Source: an uncultured bacterium (GTDB lineage: Bacteria > Actinomycetota > Coriobacteriia > Coriobacteriales > Coriobacteriaceae). From it: a stretch of DNA of 64,000 nt. The stretch is taken from positions 1-64,000 of the forward strand of contig CAJMMD010000009.1 in assembly GCA_905214465.1 (NCBI GenBank). Reading direction: 5' to 3'. Of this stretch, positions 1-10,800 are shown piece by piece. Positions within the stretch are counted from its first letter, which is position 1; every line of letters starts with the position of its first letter. The position numbers and the translations under genes are program-made. A model generated the notes under the pieces. The model was given only the letters and a program-made list of their open reading frames with translations, did not search any database and was not told the origin of the DNA.

Positions 1-20
1 AGCACTTAATGTGCTTTCCG
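1..20. terminator. Hairpin at window edge
   Basis: AGCAC-TTAA-GTGCT forms a short hairpin followed by a few T residues. It may end a gene lying upstream of the window. Positions 21-110 hold no recognisable gene, only a C-rich stretch with a small CCTCCCGGAGG palindrome. Confidence 0.3.
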
Positions 21-113
21 TCTTGCGCAGGACTGTAGAGCAGCAAACTTAACCCCCGCCCCCAGCCCCGGAGACCCTCCCGGAGGGACCGAAAAATTTT
101 TTCAAAAAAGTTG

Positions 114-143
114 TTGCGCGCCGGACAGACTTCTGTGTATACT
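114..143 (+). promoter_or_regulatory. Promoter of tRNA-Asp
   Basis: A sigma70-like promoter with TTGCGC at 114-119 and TATACT at 138-143, separated by 18 bases. It lies about 45 bases upstream of the tRNA and matches a short tRNA leader. Confidence 0.55.
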
Positions 144-189
144 AATCCCCGCAGCGCACGCGAGCGGAAACAAACGCGAACGTCTGCCT

Positions 190-267
<78 letters not shown>

Positions 268-276
268 ACGCAATTA

Positions 277-303
277 AAGCCACGTCTTCGGACGTGGCTT
301 TTT
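277..303 (+). terminator. Terminator of tRNA-Asp
   Basis: AAAGCCACGTC-TTCG-GACGTGGCTTTTT: a perfect stem closed by a stable TTCG tetraloop and a T run. This is a textbook intrinsic terminator just after the tRNA. Confidence 0.9.
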
Positions 304-437
304 GCGTTTGATGCACTTTGTTTCGATAGAACGATCGCCCTGGCGCATCTTCGCCCAGAATCCCCGCGCCTTCGGGAACGCAAGTAAAATCTAATAAGTC
401 TATCTGTCTGAACAACAGCTTTGTTGCGCAACACCTG

Positions 438-466
438 TTCAACGAGACAGGGGGTTAGGTTATACT
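438..466 (+). promoter_or_regulatory. Promoter of the Rrf2-family gene
   Basis: TTCAAC (438-443) and TATACT (461-466) with a 17-base spacer form a plausible -35/-10 pair. The transcript would have a leader of roughly 150 bases before the ATG at 626. Nothing else gene-like is seen between 304 and 625. Confidence 0.45.
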
Positions 467-625
467 AAATTGCACTGTAGGCCGCATCTGATGCATTTCG
501 CTCCAAGCGCGGCACTCAGTGGATATCCGATTTACCATTTGGATGTCCTGCGGTCATTTAGCGTCTCGACACAAGCTCGGCCCCGGAGCTCGTTCGAGCT
601 GTTCGTATTCCTTGAAAGGGGAAAA

Positions 626-1111
626 ATGGACATATCGAGGAAGACTGATTACGCCCTTCGTATGCTGGCGATGCTTGCCGAGGATCCGGAGCGTTTGCTT
701 TCTGTTCGCACCGCTGCCGAAGAGGTCAATGTCCCGTATTCTTTTGCCCGCTCGATTCAGCACGGTTTGGTCCAGGCCGGTATTGTGGAGAGCTTGCGTG
801 GCGTCCACGGTGGCATGCGTCTCAAGGTCAGTCCGGACGACGTCACTATCCGCCAGGTCGTCGAGGCCGTTCAGGGTCCTATGGTTATGAACGATTGCAC
901 CGCGCCTGATGGTGACTGTGCGCGCATGGGCGCGTGCTGCTATCATCCCCTGTGGGCCGGAGCTCAGGCGTTGATGCGCGACTACCTCGATTCCGTTTCG
1001 CTCGGCGACATCGTCGCTCACCGCCAGTTCCCGGCCGTCGATCCCAAGTTCGCCGACCGCGAAGCGTTTCCCGAGTACGCCACCTGCGCGTGCGCTTACC
1101 GGGAGGAATAG
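626..1111 (+). CDS. Rrf2-family transcriptional regulator
   Basis: This 161-residue protein belongs to the Rrf2 family of winged-helix regulators (IscR, NsrR and relatives). The N-terminus MDISRKTDYALRML is the typical first helix. A winged HTH follows, with VPYSFARSIQ in the recognition region and GVHGGMRL in the wing. Cysteines C92, C98 and C104/C105 form the C-x5-C-x5-CC pattern that ligates an Fe-S cluster in sensing members, so redox, NO or cluster-status sensing is likely. The ATG at 626 is chosen over an upstream GTG/ATG because GAAAGGGG lies 5-12 bases before it and because family members start with MxISRKTDYALR. A Cys-rich tail (TCACAY) is unusual and could also bind metal. The target genes are not known. 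Confidence 0.85.
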   Translation: MDISRKTDYALRMLAMLAEDPERLLSVRTAAEEVNVPYSFARSIQHGLVQAGIVESLRGVHGGMRLKVSPDDVTIRQVVEAVQGPMVMNDCTAPDGDCARMGACCYHPLWAGAQALMRDYLDSVSLGDIVAHRQFPAVDPKFADREAFPEYATCACAYREE

Positions 1112-1132
1112 CGCCGCATAAGGAGCATAGCC

Positions 1133-2038
1133 ATGATTCAGGACCCCTTTCGTTCGATGATTCGTTCGGAAGGGGTCCTGCGTTATCGCGACCTTCCGTG
1201 GCGCCGCACACGCGATCCGTACATCATTTGGCTTTCTGAGGTCATGCTGCAGCAAACGCAGGTGCCGCGCGTGGAGGCGCGCATGCCGGTGTGGCTCGAT
1301 CGTTTTCCGACTGTGCAGGCGCTTGCCCAGGCCGCGCCTTCCGATGTTTTGGACGCTTGGCAGGGGATGGGCTACAACCGACGCGCTCTGGCGCTCCACA
1401 AGGCCGCCCAGCGCGTTGTAGAGGACTGGGACGGGGAGTTTCCGCACGAGACACGTGACTTGGTCGCTCTTCCTGGTATTGGCCCGGCAACGGCGCAGGG
1501 TATCCGGTCGTTTGCGTTTGATCTTCCGGGCGTGTATCTGGAGACCAACGTGCGCACGGTCTTTCTGCATCACTTCTTTCCCGATGTGCCGGCCGTTCCC
1601 GATCGCGAGCTGGTGCCGCTGATCCAAGCCGCCTGTCCGGCGGCCCCCGGTGCGACGGCGGACGAGATCGCGCCCTTTGCCGTGCCGCTCGATGACGTCG
1701 ACACGCCGCGCGCGTGGTATTACGCGTTGCTAGATTACGGCGCATATCTAAAAAAGACGTTGCCCAATCCGTCCAGGCGGTCGGCGGGCTATAGCCGTCA
1801 GTCCAAGTTTGAGGGCTCGCGTCGCCAAAAGCGCGCCCACATTGTGCGCATGCTGCTGGCGGCGCGCGATGGGCAGCCTGCGGGCATTACGGTTGATGAA
1901 GCCGTTGCGAGCGTTAACGAGATGGAGACGGCAGCCGGCCGAGAGCCGGTCGAGCGCGAGCTGGTCGCGGGCATTCTAGCTGACTTGGAGCGCGAGGGCT
2001 TTTGCCGAGCCGAGGACGATCGTTGGTTGAGTGTGTAG
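1133..2038 (+). CDS. mutY: Adenine DNA glycosylase, MutY-like, Fe-S cluster-less
   Basis: A 301-residue HhH-GPD glycosylase expected to remove adenine mispaired with 8-oxoG. The MutY signature WLSEVMLQQTQV (33-44) carries the catalytic Glu (E36), and the helix-hairpin-helix LPGIGPATA (113-121) is clear. Two features are odd. The position of the catalytic Asp in classical MutY (LDGNV) reads LETNV (E137). The four-Cys [4Fe-4S] loop is missing and is replaced by a basic stretch with NPSRRS and SKFEGSRRQ. The NUDIX-like C-terminal domain is also missing. I recall a subfamily of cluster-less adenine glycosylases with these same features, so I read this as a subfamily trait and not as decay. AGGAG at 1120 supports the ATG at 1133. 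Confidence 0.8.
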   Translation: MIQDPFRSMIRSEGVLRYRDLPWRRTRDPYIIWLSEVMLQQTQVPRVEARMPVWLDRFPTVQALAQAAPSDVLDAWQGMGYNRRALALHKAAQRVVEDWDGEFPHETRDLVALPGIGPATAQGIRSFAFDLPGVYLETNVRTVFLHHFFPDVPAVPDRELVPLIQAACPAAPGATADEIAPFAVPLDDVDTPRAWYYALLDYGAYLKKTLPNPSRRSAGYSRQSKFEGSRRQKRAHIVRMLLAARDGQPAGITVDEAVASVNEMETAAGREPVERELVAGILADLEREGFCRAEDDRWLSV

Positions 2039-2152
2039 CCCGCTCAAATCTGAAGAACGGGATTGTAAGGTTTAAATTCTCGGCTTGAGGGCATCCTAAA
2101 GGCGAGGCCGCTCGAAGCCTACGGGCGGCATGCGTTGAAGGGAAGTACACCT

Positions 2153-2692
2153 ATGGATTTTGAGAATTCCCAAACCAAGAAGAACCTCGAGACCGCTTTT
2201 GCCGGTGAGTCCCAGGCGCACACCAAGTATCGCTACTATGCCTCCAAGGCAAAGAAGGACGGCTACGTTCAGATCTCGAACATCTTTGCCGAGACGGCTG
2301 GCAACGAGTCCGAGCACGCCAAACTGTGGTTTAAGTATCTGCACGATGGCGCCGTCCCCGATACCCTGGACAATCTGCGCGATGCCGCCGCGGGTGAGAA
2401 CTACGAGTGGACCACGATGTACGACGAGTTTGCCAAGACCGCCGAGGAAGAGGGCTTTGCCGAGATTGCCGCAAAGTTCCGTGGTGTCGCCGCCGTCGAG
2501 AAGGCCCACGAGGAGCGCTACAACAAGCTCGTCGAGCGCATTGAGTCGGGCGAGGTGTTTGAGCGCGAGGGCGTAAAGGTGTGGAAGTGCCTGAACTGCG
2601 GACATCTGCACGTTGGTGCCGAGGCACCTGAGGTGTGCCCGGTGTGTAACCACCCCAAGGCGTACTTTGAGGAGCAGGTGGTGAACTACTAG
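2153..2692 (+). CDS. rbr: Rubrerythrin
   Basis: A 179-residue non-haem di-iron protein that reduces hydrogen peroxide in anaerobes. The N-terminal ferritin-like four-helix bundle carries the iron ligands in AFAGESQAHTKY, ETAGNESEHAK and VEKAHEERY. The C-terminal rubredoxin domain holds the Fe(SCys)4 site in WKCLNCGH and CPVCNHPKAYF. The length is normal for the family. The ATG at 2153 is preferred to a TTG at 2135 because GAAGGGA lies just upstream of it. It stands alone and is followed by repeats and a terminator. Its presence fits a strict anaerobe that must survive oxygen exposure. Confidence 0.95.
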   Translation: MDFENSQTKKNLETAFAGESQAHTKYRYYASKAKKDGYVQISNIFAETAGNESEHAKLWFKYLHDGAVPDTLDNLRDAAAGENYEWTTMYDEFAKTAEEEGFAEIAAKFRGVAAVEKAHEERYNKLVERIESGEVFEREGVKVWKCLNCGHLHVGAEAPEVCPVCNHPKAYFEEQVVNY

Positions 2693-2715
2693 CGCTTGGC
2701 GCTGGCTGCTGCGGG

Positions 2716-2797
2716 GCGCAGGGCGGGGAAATACCTTTCCCTCTCGCTCACGGCTTCGCAGAGTCGCGCGAGGCAAAGGTATTTCCCCGCCTTGCGC
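2716..2797. repeat. Long imperfect intergenic palindrome
   Basis: The left arm (2716-2740) contains GGCGGGGAAATACCTTT and its near-perfect complement lies at 2772-2797, with a smaller CTCGC/GCGAG stem inside. The fold is about 80 bases long with no T run, so it is a palindromic repeat and not a normal terminator. Confidence 0.6.
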
Positions 2798-2851
2798 TCC
2801 GGCGTTGGGTCGTCGCGTGCTCGATACAGAAAAGCTGATAAAAAAGGTTGT

Positions 2852-2884
2852 GTGCCGCCCCTTTTTGGGGCGGCACGTTTTTGT
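2852..2884 (+). terminator. Terminator downstream of rubrerythrin
   Basis: GTGCCGCCCC and GGGGCGGCAC form a 10-bp GC-rich stem followed by TTTTT. The rest of the gap (2885-3133) has no gene I can support. It contains a segment around 2907-2965 resembling one near 49998-50050. Confidence 0.75.
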
Positions 2885-3133
2885 GGGGTCCCGGTCTCCA
2901 CAATTTTCGTCAAGCTATTGGTTAGATTTTGGTCAGTTGGCGTGAGGGTGGAAGGCCAAAAGATTGTTGGCGAAAAAAGCTCAGAGAAAGTGCTGGTAGG
3001 GGAGTTGTTGAGCTTTTCGACAGCTTTTGAGCAAAAGAAACTTTGTGGCTATTGCCGGCGATTGCGTTGTCGCGGTCATGGCGGTGCGGGATGCTGGTCG
3101 TAAGCGTCGAATGCTCCGATTTTGGAGGCCAGC

Positions 3134-3568
3134 ATGGATCTGTTTCTTGAGACTCCGCAGCAACAAGCTGAGCGCATGCTGCGTCAGCAGCAACGACTCA
3201 TGGAGATGCAAATACAAGGGGTTGCCAACCAGGCGCCCGTGCAAAACGTCGTGCCCGCTGCTGTACCTGCAGCTGTGCCCGGGTGTGAATCGGCGCCAGA
3301 GGCCTATTCCGTACAGCAAGATTCATATGCGCAGGAGCTCGCGTTCGACAAGCATCGTGCGCGTCGCCGTCGCTGGGCCCAGCGCCTGCGTACGTTGGCG
3401 ATGATCGTGCTCATCCCGTTGGGGCTTGCGGCCATCTTTCTGGCGTCGTATGCCCTCACGTGCATCCTCAACGGTGCATCGCCCAACGAGGTGCTCCAAC
3501 ATCTAGCGGCCCTGGGCCAGCGCCTAGATGACGTCATAACAACCATCCGCGCCGGCTGGGAGAGTTAG
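3134..3568 (+). CDS. Small single-pass membrane protein, unknown function
   Basis: A 144-residue protein I do not recognise. The N-terminal half (about 1-75) is soluble, rich in Gln and Ala/Val/Pro, and begins with FLETPQQQAERMLRQQQ. A basic patch RARRRRWAQRLR precedes one transmembrane helix (about 92-112, MIVLIPLGLAAIFLASYALTC), and a short tail of about 30 residues follows. GGAGG at 3124 supports the ATG at 3134. Under the positive-inside rule the N-terminal part is cytoplasmic. It stands alone, upstream of rmuC and separated from it by 124 bases. It may be a real lineage-specific gene. Confidence 0.6.
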   Translation: MDLFLETPQQQAERMLRQQQRLMEMQIQGVANQAPVQNVVPAAVPAAVPGCESAPEAYSVQQDSYAQELAFDKHRARRRRWAQRLRTLAMIVLIPLGLAAIFLASYALTCILNGASPNEVLQHLAALGQRLDDVITTIRAGWES

Positions 3569-3692
3569 CGTTTTAGCGTCCGCGGCTCTAAGAGAAATTT
3601 GTCTGCAAGGCAGTGAGTGATCCGTGTGTGTGGCGGGGTAAGATTGATCGCGGTTTTGATTGATGATCGATTGGGTTTGTTGGGCGGAGTTT

Positions 3693-5048
3693 ATGTCTGC
3701 AATTGATATTGCACTTATTGTGATTGCTTTGGTGGCGGTGGGGGTCGCTGCGGCCTGTGCCCTGCAGCTCAAGGGCCTTCGTGCCGAGTTGCGGGAGCGT
3801 GGCGACAGTAGCGCGGAAACGCTGGCAGCACTCGAGCAGGCCAACAACGCGCTCGATGCCCTGAACGTCGCGCTGGCCGAAACACGCCGCACGGCCAATG
3901 CCATCGCGCAGCAGCAGACGACCGATGCGGCCGTGGAGCAGCAACGTTACCTGGCCATCGCACGCGAGTTCTCGCAAGCTGGTGACCGGATGGATGACCT
4001 GCGCCGTGAGACGGCCCAACAGCTCGGCGCCAATCGCGAGGGCATCGAGCATCGCCTGGACAAGGTGCGCGAGACGGTCGATGCTCAGCTGGGCGCCATC
4101 CGCAAAGACAACAACGTGCAGCTCGATCAGATGCGTGCGACGGTGGACGAGAAGCTCTCTCGCACGCTCAACGACCGTCTGTCTGCATCGTTTAAGCAGG
4201 TGAGCGACCAGCTCGAGGCCGTGTACAAGGGCCTGGGCGACATGCAATCTATCGCCACTGGCGTGGGCGACCTTAAGCGCGTGCTGGGTAACGTCAAGGC
4301 GCGCGGCATTTTGGGCGAGGTGCAGCTGGGCGCGATCCTGGCGGATATCCTCACACCCGATCAGTATCTGGAAAACGTTGCCACCAAGCCCGGCGCCTCG
4401 GAGCGTGTTGAGTTTGCCGTCAAGCTGCCGGTAGACGAGGGCGACCCCGTACTGCTGCCGATTGACTCCAAATTCCCGGGCGACGCGTACGAGCATCTGC
4501 TCGATGCCCAGGAGTCGGGCGACGCGGATGCCGTCGCCGCCGCGCGCAAGACGCTTGACGCTATGGTCAAGCGTGAGGCAAAGGACATCTGCGAAAAGTA
4601 TCTGAGCGTGCCCGTGACCACCAACTTTGGCATCATGTTCGTTCCGTTTGAGGGGCTGTACGCTGAGGTCGTCAGCCGCCCCGGGCTTATCGAGACCCTG
4701 GGCCGCGACTATCATGTCAACGTTGCCGGCCCTAGCACCATGGCGGCCATTCTCAACAGCCTGCAGATGAGTTACCAAACGTTTAAGCTGCAAAAACGCA
4801 CCGACGATGTACTGCGCGTGCTCTCCGCTGTCAAGGCCGAGCTGCCGCGCTATCAAAAGGCGCTGCGCCGCGCCCAGCAGCAGATCGAGACCGCGGGCAA
4901 AACGGTCGAGGGCATCATTACCACGCGCACCAACGTCATGGAGCGCAAGCTCAAGGACATCGACGCGCTGGAAGACGCCGACCAAGCCGATGAGATCTTG
5001 GGGCTCACGCCCGCGGGCTTTCCCACAGACCAAGAAGACGAGGACTAA
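3693..5048 (+). CDS. rmuC: DNA recombination protein RmuC
   Basis: A 451-residue RmuC-family protein, known to limit DNA inversions in E. coli. The N-terminal transmembrane helix (SAIDIALIVIALVAVGVAAA) is followed by a long coiled coil (about 30-200). The conserved C-terminal domain has the family signatures RGILGEVQLG, LPIDSKFPGDAYE and FVPFEGLYAEV, and this part is a PD-(D/E)xK-like nuclease fold. The ATG at 3693 has GGGCGGAG upstream. An in-frame TTG/ATG pair at 3660-3663 would add 11 residues ahead of the membrane helix and is less likely. It is followed by its own terminator. Confidence 0.9.
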   Translation: MSAIDIALIVIALVAVGVAAACALQLKGLRAELRERGDSSAETLAALEQANNALDALNVALAETRRTANAIAQQQTTDAAVEQQRYLAIAREFSQAGDRMDDLRRETAQQLGANREGIEHRLDKVRETVDAQLGAIRKDNNVQLDQMRATVDEKLSRTLNDRLSASFKQVSDQLEAVYKGLGDMQSIATGVGDLKRVLGNVKARGILGEVQLGAILADILTPDQYLENVATKPGASERVEFAVKLPVDEGDPVLLPIDSKFPGDAYEHLLDAQESGDADAVAAARKTLDAMVKREAKDICEKYLSVPVTTNFGIMFVPFEGLYAEVVSRPGLIETLGRDYHVNVAGPSTMAAILNSLQMSYQTFKLQKRTDDVLRVLSAVKAELPRYQKALRRAQQQIETAGKTVEGIITTRTNVMERKLKDIDALEDADQADEILGLTPAGFPTDQEDED

Positions 5049-5061
5049 TTGCAACAAGACG

Positions 5062-5100
5062 GCGGGGCGCCGGCGCAAACGCGGATGCCCCGCTGCTTTT
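5062..5100 (+). terminator. Terminator of rmuC
   Basis: GCGGGGC (5062-5068) pairs with GCCCCGC (5087-5093) and a TTTT tail follows. It separates rmuC from the ABC exporter gene. Confidence 0.6.
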
Positions 5101-5175
5101 CGCATCGTGCTTGCCTGAAGTGCGCTTCAATGTGCAACAATGGCGTTTCGCCCTATCAGACGCGAAAGGAAGCCC

Positions 5176-6978
<1,803 letters not shown>

Positions 6979-7041
6979 ACGTCTCGGACGTGGGACAATT
7001 GTGCCCATAAGTTTATTGTGCCGTTGAGCCGAGGAGTCGTT

Positions 7042-7707
7042 ATGCCACGCGAGACCAATGCCGCCAAGCGCGAGCGCGCCATCGAGGTGTGTGAGCGCCT
7101 CAACCGTCGCTATGGCCCGGTCGAGTGCTTTTTGGACCACGAGAATCCCTTCCGCCTGCTGATCGCGGTGCTGCTTTCGGCGCAAACGACCGATGCGCAG
7201 GTCAACAAAGTGACGCCGCGGCTGTTTGCCCAGTGGCCCACGCCCGAGACCATGGCCGGGGCGAGCGTAGCTGACGTGGCGGACACCATCAAGTCGCTCG
7301 GCTTCTACAAGAGCAAAGCCAAGCATGCCGTCGAGGCCGCGCAGATGATCGTCACCGACTATGACGGCGAGGTGCCGGCCGACATGAAGGAACTCGTGAA
7401 GCTGCCGGGCGTGGGACGCAAGACGGCGAACATCGTGCTCAACGTGGGGTACGGCATCGTGGAAGGCATCGCGGTGGACACGCACGTCAACCGCATTGCG
7501 CACCGCCTGATGCTGAGTCCCAAGACGCATGCCAAGGAACCGCTCAAGACCGAGCAGGATCTGCTCAAGATTTTGCCGCACGAGTATTGGGAGTCGGTCA
7601 ACCATCAGTGGATCACCTTTGGTCGCGAGATCTGCGACGCCCGCAAACCCAAGTGTGACGAGTGTCCGCTGGCAGATTTGTGCCCCAGCGTGCGCGTGGC
7701 GGGGTAG
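7042..7707 (+). CDS. nth: Endonuclease III
   Basis: A 221-residue bifunctional DNA glycosylase/AP lyase for oxidised pyrimidines. The HhH motif LPGVGRKTAN (121-130) carries catalytic Lys127, and VDTHV carries catalytic Asp146. The [4Fe-4S] loop is intact with C198-x6-C205-x2-C208-x5-C214. This contrasts with the cluster-less MutY-like protein at 1133. GAGGAG precedes the ATG at 7042. It is 63 bases after the ABC exporter and upstream of mfd, so several repair genes cluster in this part of the window. Confidence 0.95.
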   Translation: MPRETNAAKRERAIEVCERLNRRYGPVECFLDHENPFRLLIAVLLSAQTTDAQVNKVTPRLFAQWPTPETMAGASVADVADTIKSLGFYKSKAKHAVEAAQMIVTDYDGEVPADMKELVKLPGVGRKTANIVLNVGYGIVEGIAVDTHVNRIAHRLMLSPKTHAKEPLKTEQDLLKILPHEYWESVNHQWITFGREICDARKPKCDECPLADLCPSVRVAG

Positions 7708-7811
7708 GGCGGAACGCATCTTCGTCTGGCGTTTTTTGCGGGGCTGGGTTTGCCCTTGAGCCGGAGTCCTCTCCATGCGCTACCATGACAGACAATGTAT
7801 TTGACGTACGA

Positions 7812-7838
7812 CCCGCCGAGCTTGCCCCGGCGGGCTTT
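7812..7838 (+). terminator. Probable terminator upstream of mfd
   Basis: CCCGCCG (7812-7818) and CGGCGGG (7828-7834) form a hairpin followed by CTTTT. It lies in the 157-base gap between nth and mfd and probably ends the nth transcript. Confidence 0.55.
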
Positions 7839-7864
7839 TGGCGTTGCGATGCCGGAGGAACAGC

Positions 7865-10800
7865 ATGCTCATTCACCGTATAGCCGCGCAGCTCTACACT
7901 GCCGAGGCGCTGCAGACCGTCGAGGCCGGACTCGATGCCGGCGAGGACGTGACGCTGGCCGTGTCGCAGTCGGGCCGCACGCTCATGGCGGCAGCTCAGT
8001 TTGCGCGCCGTCCGCGTCCCACGGTCTACATCGTGAGCGGCGAGGACGCGGCCGATCGCGCCGCGCGCAGCCTGGCCGCCTATGTGGGTCTGGCGCATGT
8101 GTGCCGCTTTCCCGAGCGCAAAGACTATCCATGGCGTGAGCAGGCGCCCGACGACGCCGAGGTGGCCCAACGCTGCGAGGCTTTAGGGCGCATCGTGCGC
8201 GGCGATAACTGCATCATGGTCGCCTCGGCCCGCGCGCTACTGCGTTGCGTGCCGCCGGTCGAGAGCCGCTATTGGGAGTCCACCACCTTTGCGGTGGGCG
8301 AGGAGATTCCCTTCGACGAGGTGCCGCAGCGCCTGGTGGGCATGGGCTACACCAATGCCGGCGCCGCCGACGCGCCCGGTCTGTTCCGCGTGCACGGCGA
8401 TACCGTCGAGGTGTTCCCCGCGCAGGAAAAAGCACCCGTGCGCATTGAGTTCTTTGGCGACGAGATCGACCGCATCCGCCGCATGGTGAGCTCTACGGGT
8501 CAAACCATCGGCAACGAGGACAGCATCGAGATCTTCCCGTGCCGCGAGCTGGCGCTCACCGACGAGGCCGTCCACAACATGCATGTGGCGCTCTATCGCG
8601 CCAGCCAGAGCGATAGCAAGCTGGCGGCGCTGCTCGAGATGGTGGACGCGCGCATCGTCACGCCCGAGCTCGACCGCTTTTTGCCGGTGATGTACGGCCA
8701 GACCGTGAGCCCGTTGGCGCACGTGAGCGGCAAGGCGCTTGTGGTCCTGTCCGAGCCGCGCTCGCTGTTCGATGACTGCCTGCGCGCCTACGAGGATATC
8801 GAGGCCCGTGCCGGCGAGGCGGGGATTGACCGTCTGGACGGCCTGTACGTGCGTGCCCAACAGCTCGACTTTGGTGCTCAGCAGCGCCTGAACTACGTGA
8901 GCCTGATTCGTGCCGGCGGTGCGGTTACAGCCGAGCTCAAGATTGAGCAGCCGGCCATTGCGGGCTCGGACAATCGCTTTATGACGCGCATTCAGGAGGT
9001 CGTGGGCAAGCGCTATGCCTGCGTGTTTGCCATTCCCGACCGCGGTGCGCGCGAGTCGATGGAGCTCACCTTTGGCGACGAGGGCATCACCTTTGAGGAG
9101 TCGCTGACGGCCGCCCCCGAAAACGCCGGCGTTATCGGCGACCGCGTGCGCGTGGCGGCGGCGGATTCTGACGACCGTGCTGCTCGTCAGGCGGCCCATG
9201 CTTCGATTCGCGAGCGCCATGCCGACGCGCTCAACGCCCGCTCGCTCGAGGCGGGCGCGGCCCAGGCTGCCGCTGGTGCCGCCGTGCCCACCATCTCGCG
9301 CGGACGCGTGACCTTTGTGGATGCCGCTCTACCGCAGGGCGTGGTGGTGCCCGATGCCAATCTGGCCGTGTTCTCGATCGCCGACCTCAACGCCCGCATG
9401 GACGCCAACCGCGCGCGCAGCCGCCGCAAGGTCGACATTACGCAGATCACCTTCCCCTTTAAGCCGGGCGACTACGTGGTGCACGCAACGCATGGCATCG
9501 CGCTCTTTAGCGAGATCGCGCGCCAGGAAGTGGGCGGCAAGGAGCGCGACTACTTCTTGCTGGAATACGCCGACGGCGACAAACTCTATGTGCCGCTCGA
9601 GCAGGTCGACCGCATCACGCGCTATGTTGGCCCCGACGGCGATAAACCGCGCTTGACCAGGCTCAACACCGCCGACTGGACGCGTGCCACCAACAAGGCG
9701 CGCAAGAATGCCAAAAAGCTGGCGTTTGACCTGGTCGACCTGTATACGCGCCGCTCTTCGATTACCGGTATCGCCTGTCCGCCCGATACGCCCGAGCAGA
9801 TTGAGATGGAGGAGAGCTTCCCCTACGACGAGACGCGCGACCAGCTGGAGGCTATTGCCGACATTAAGGCGGACATGGAGGCACCCAAGCCCATGGACCG
9901 CCTGCTGTGCGGCGACGTGGGCTTTGGCAAGACCGAGGTCGCCCTGCGCGCAGCGTTTAAGTGCGTGGACTCCGGCCGCCAGGTCATGGTACTCTGCCCC
10001 ACGACTATTCTTGCCCAGCAGCACTACGAGACGTTCTTTGAACGCTTTGCCCCGTTTGGCCTTGAGGTCGAGGTGCTCAGCCGCTTTCGCACGCCGGCGC
10101 AGCAAAAGCGCGCGCTCAAGGCGTTTGCCGAGGGCACGATCGATGTGCTGATCGGCACACACCGTCTGCTTTCGGCCGACGTGAACCCCAAGAACCTGGG
10201 CCTGGTGATCATCGACGAGGAACAGCGCTTTGGTGTGCAGCACAAGGAGCAGCTCAAGAACCTGCGCGAGCAGATCGACGTGCTCACGCTTTCGGCCACG
10301 CCCATCCCGCGTACCATGCAGATGGCCACGAGCGGCGTGCGCGACATGAGCCTGATCACCACGCCGCCGACCGGGCGCCGTCCCGTGATTGTGCACGTGG
10401 GGGAGTACGACCCCGACGTGGTGAGCGCGGCGATTCGCCTGGAGGTGGGTCGCGGCGGCCAGGTGTACTACGTGTCCAACCGCGTCAAGACCATCGACGA
10501 CGCCGTGGCGCGCGTGCACGAGGCCGCGCCCGAGGCGCGCGTGGGCGTGGCGCACGGCAAGATGAGCCCGCGCGAGGTCGAGGACGTGATGATCGAGTTT
10601 GCGACCAAAAAGATCGACGTGCTCATTGCCACGACCATCGTGGAGAGCGGTATCGACAACGCGTGCGCCAACACGCTCATCATCGAGGATTCGCAGCGCC
10701 TGGGCCTAGCACAGCTCTACCAGCTCAAGGGCCGTGTGGGCCGCTCGGCCACGCAGGCCTACGCATACTTTATGTTCCCGGGCGAGCTGCCGCTCACCGA

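Noticed and set aside
2696..3103. Open frame of 135 codons after rubrerythrin
   Set aside because: It spans a long palindrome and a terminator, has no ribosome binding site and has an unlikely composition.
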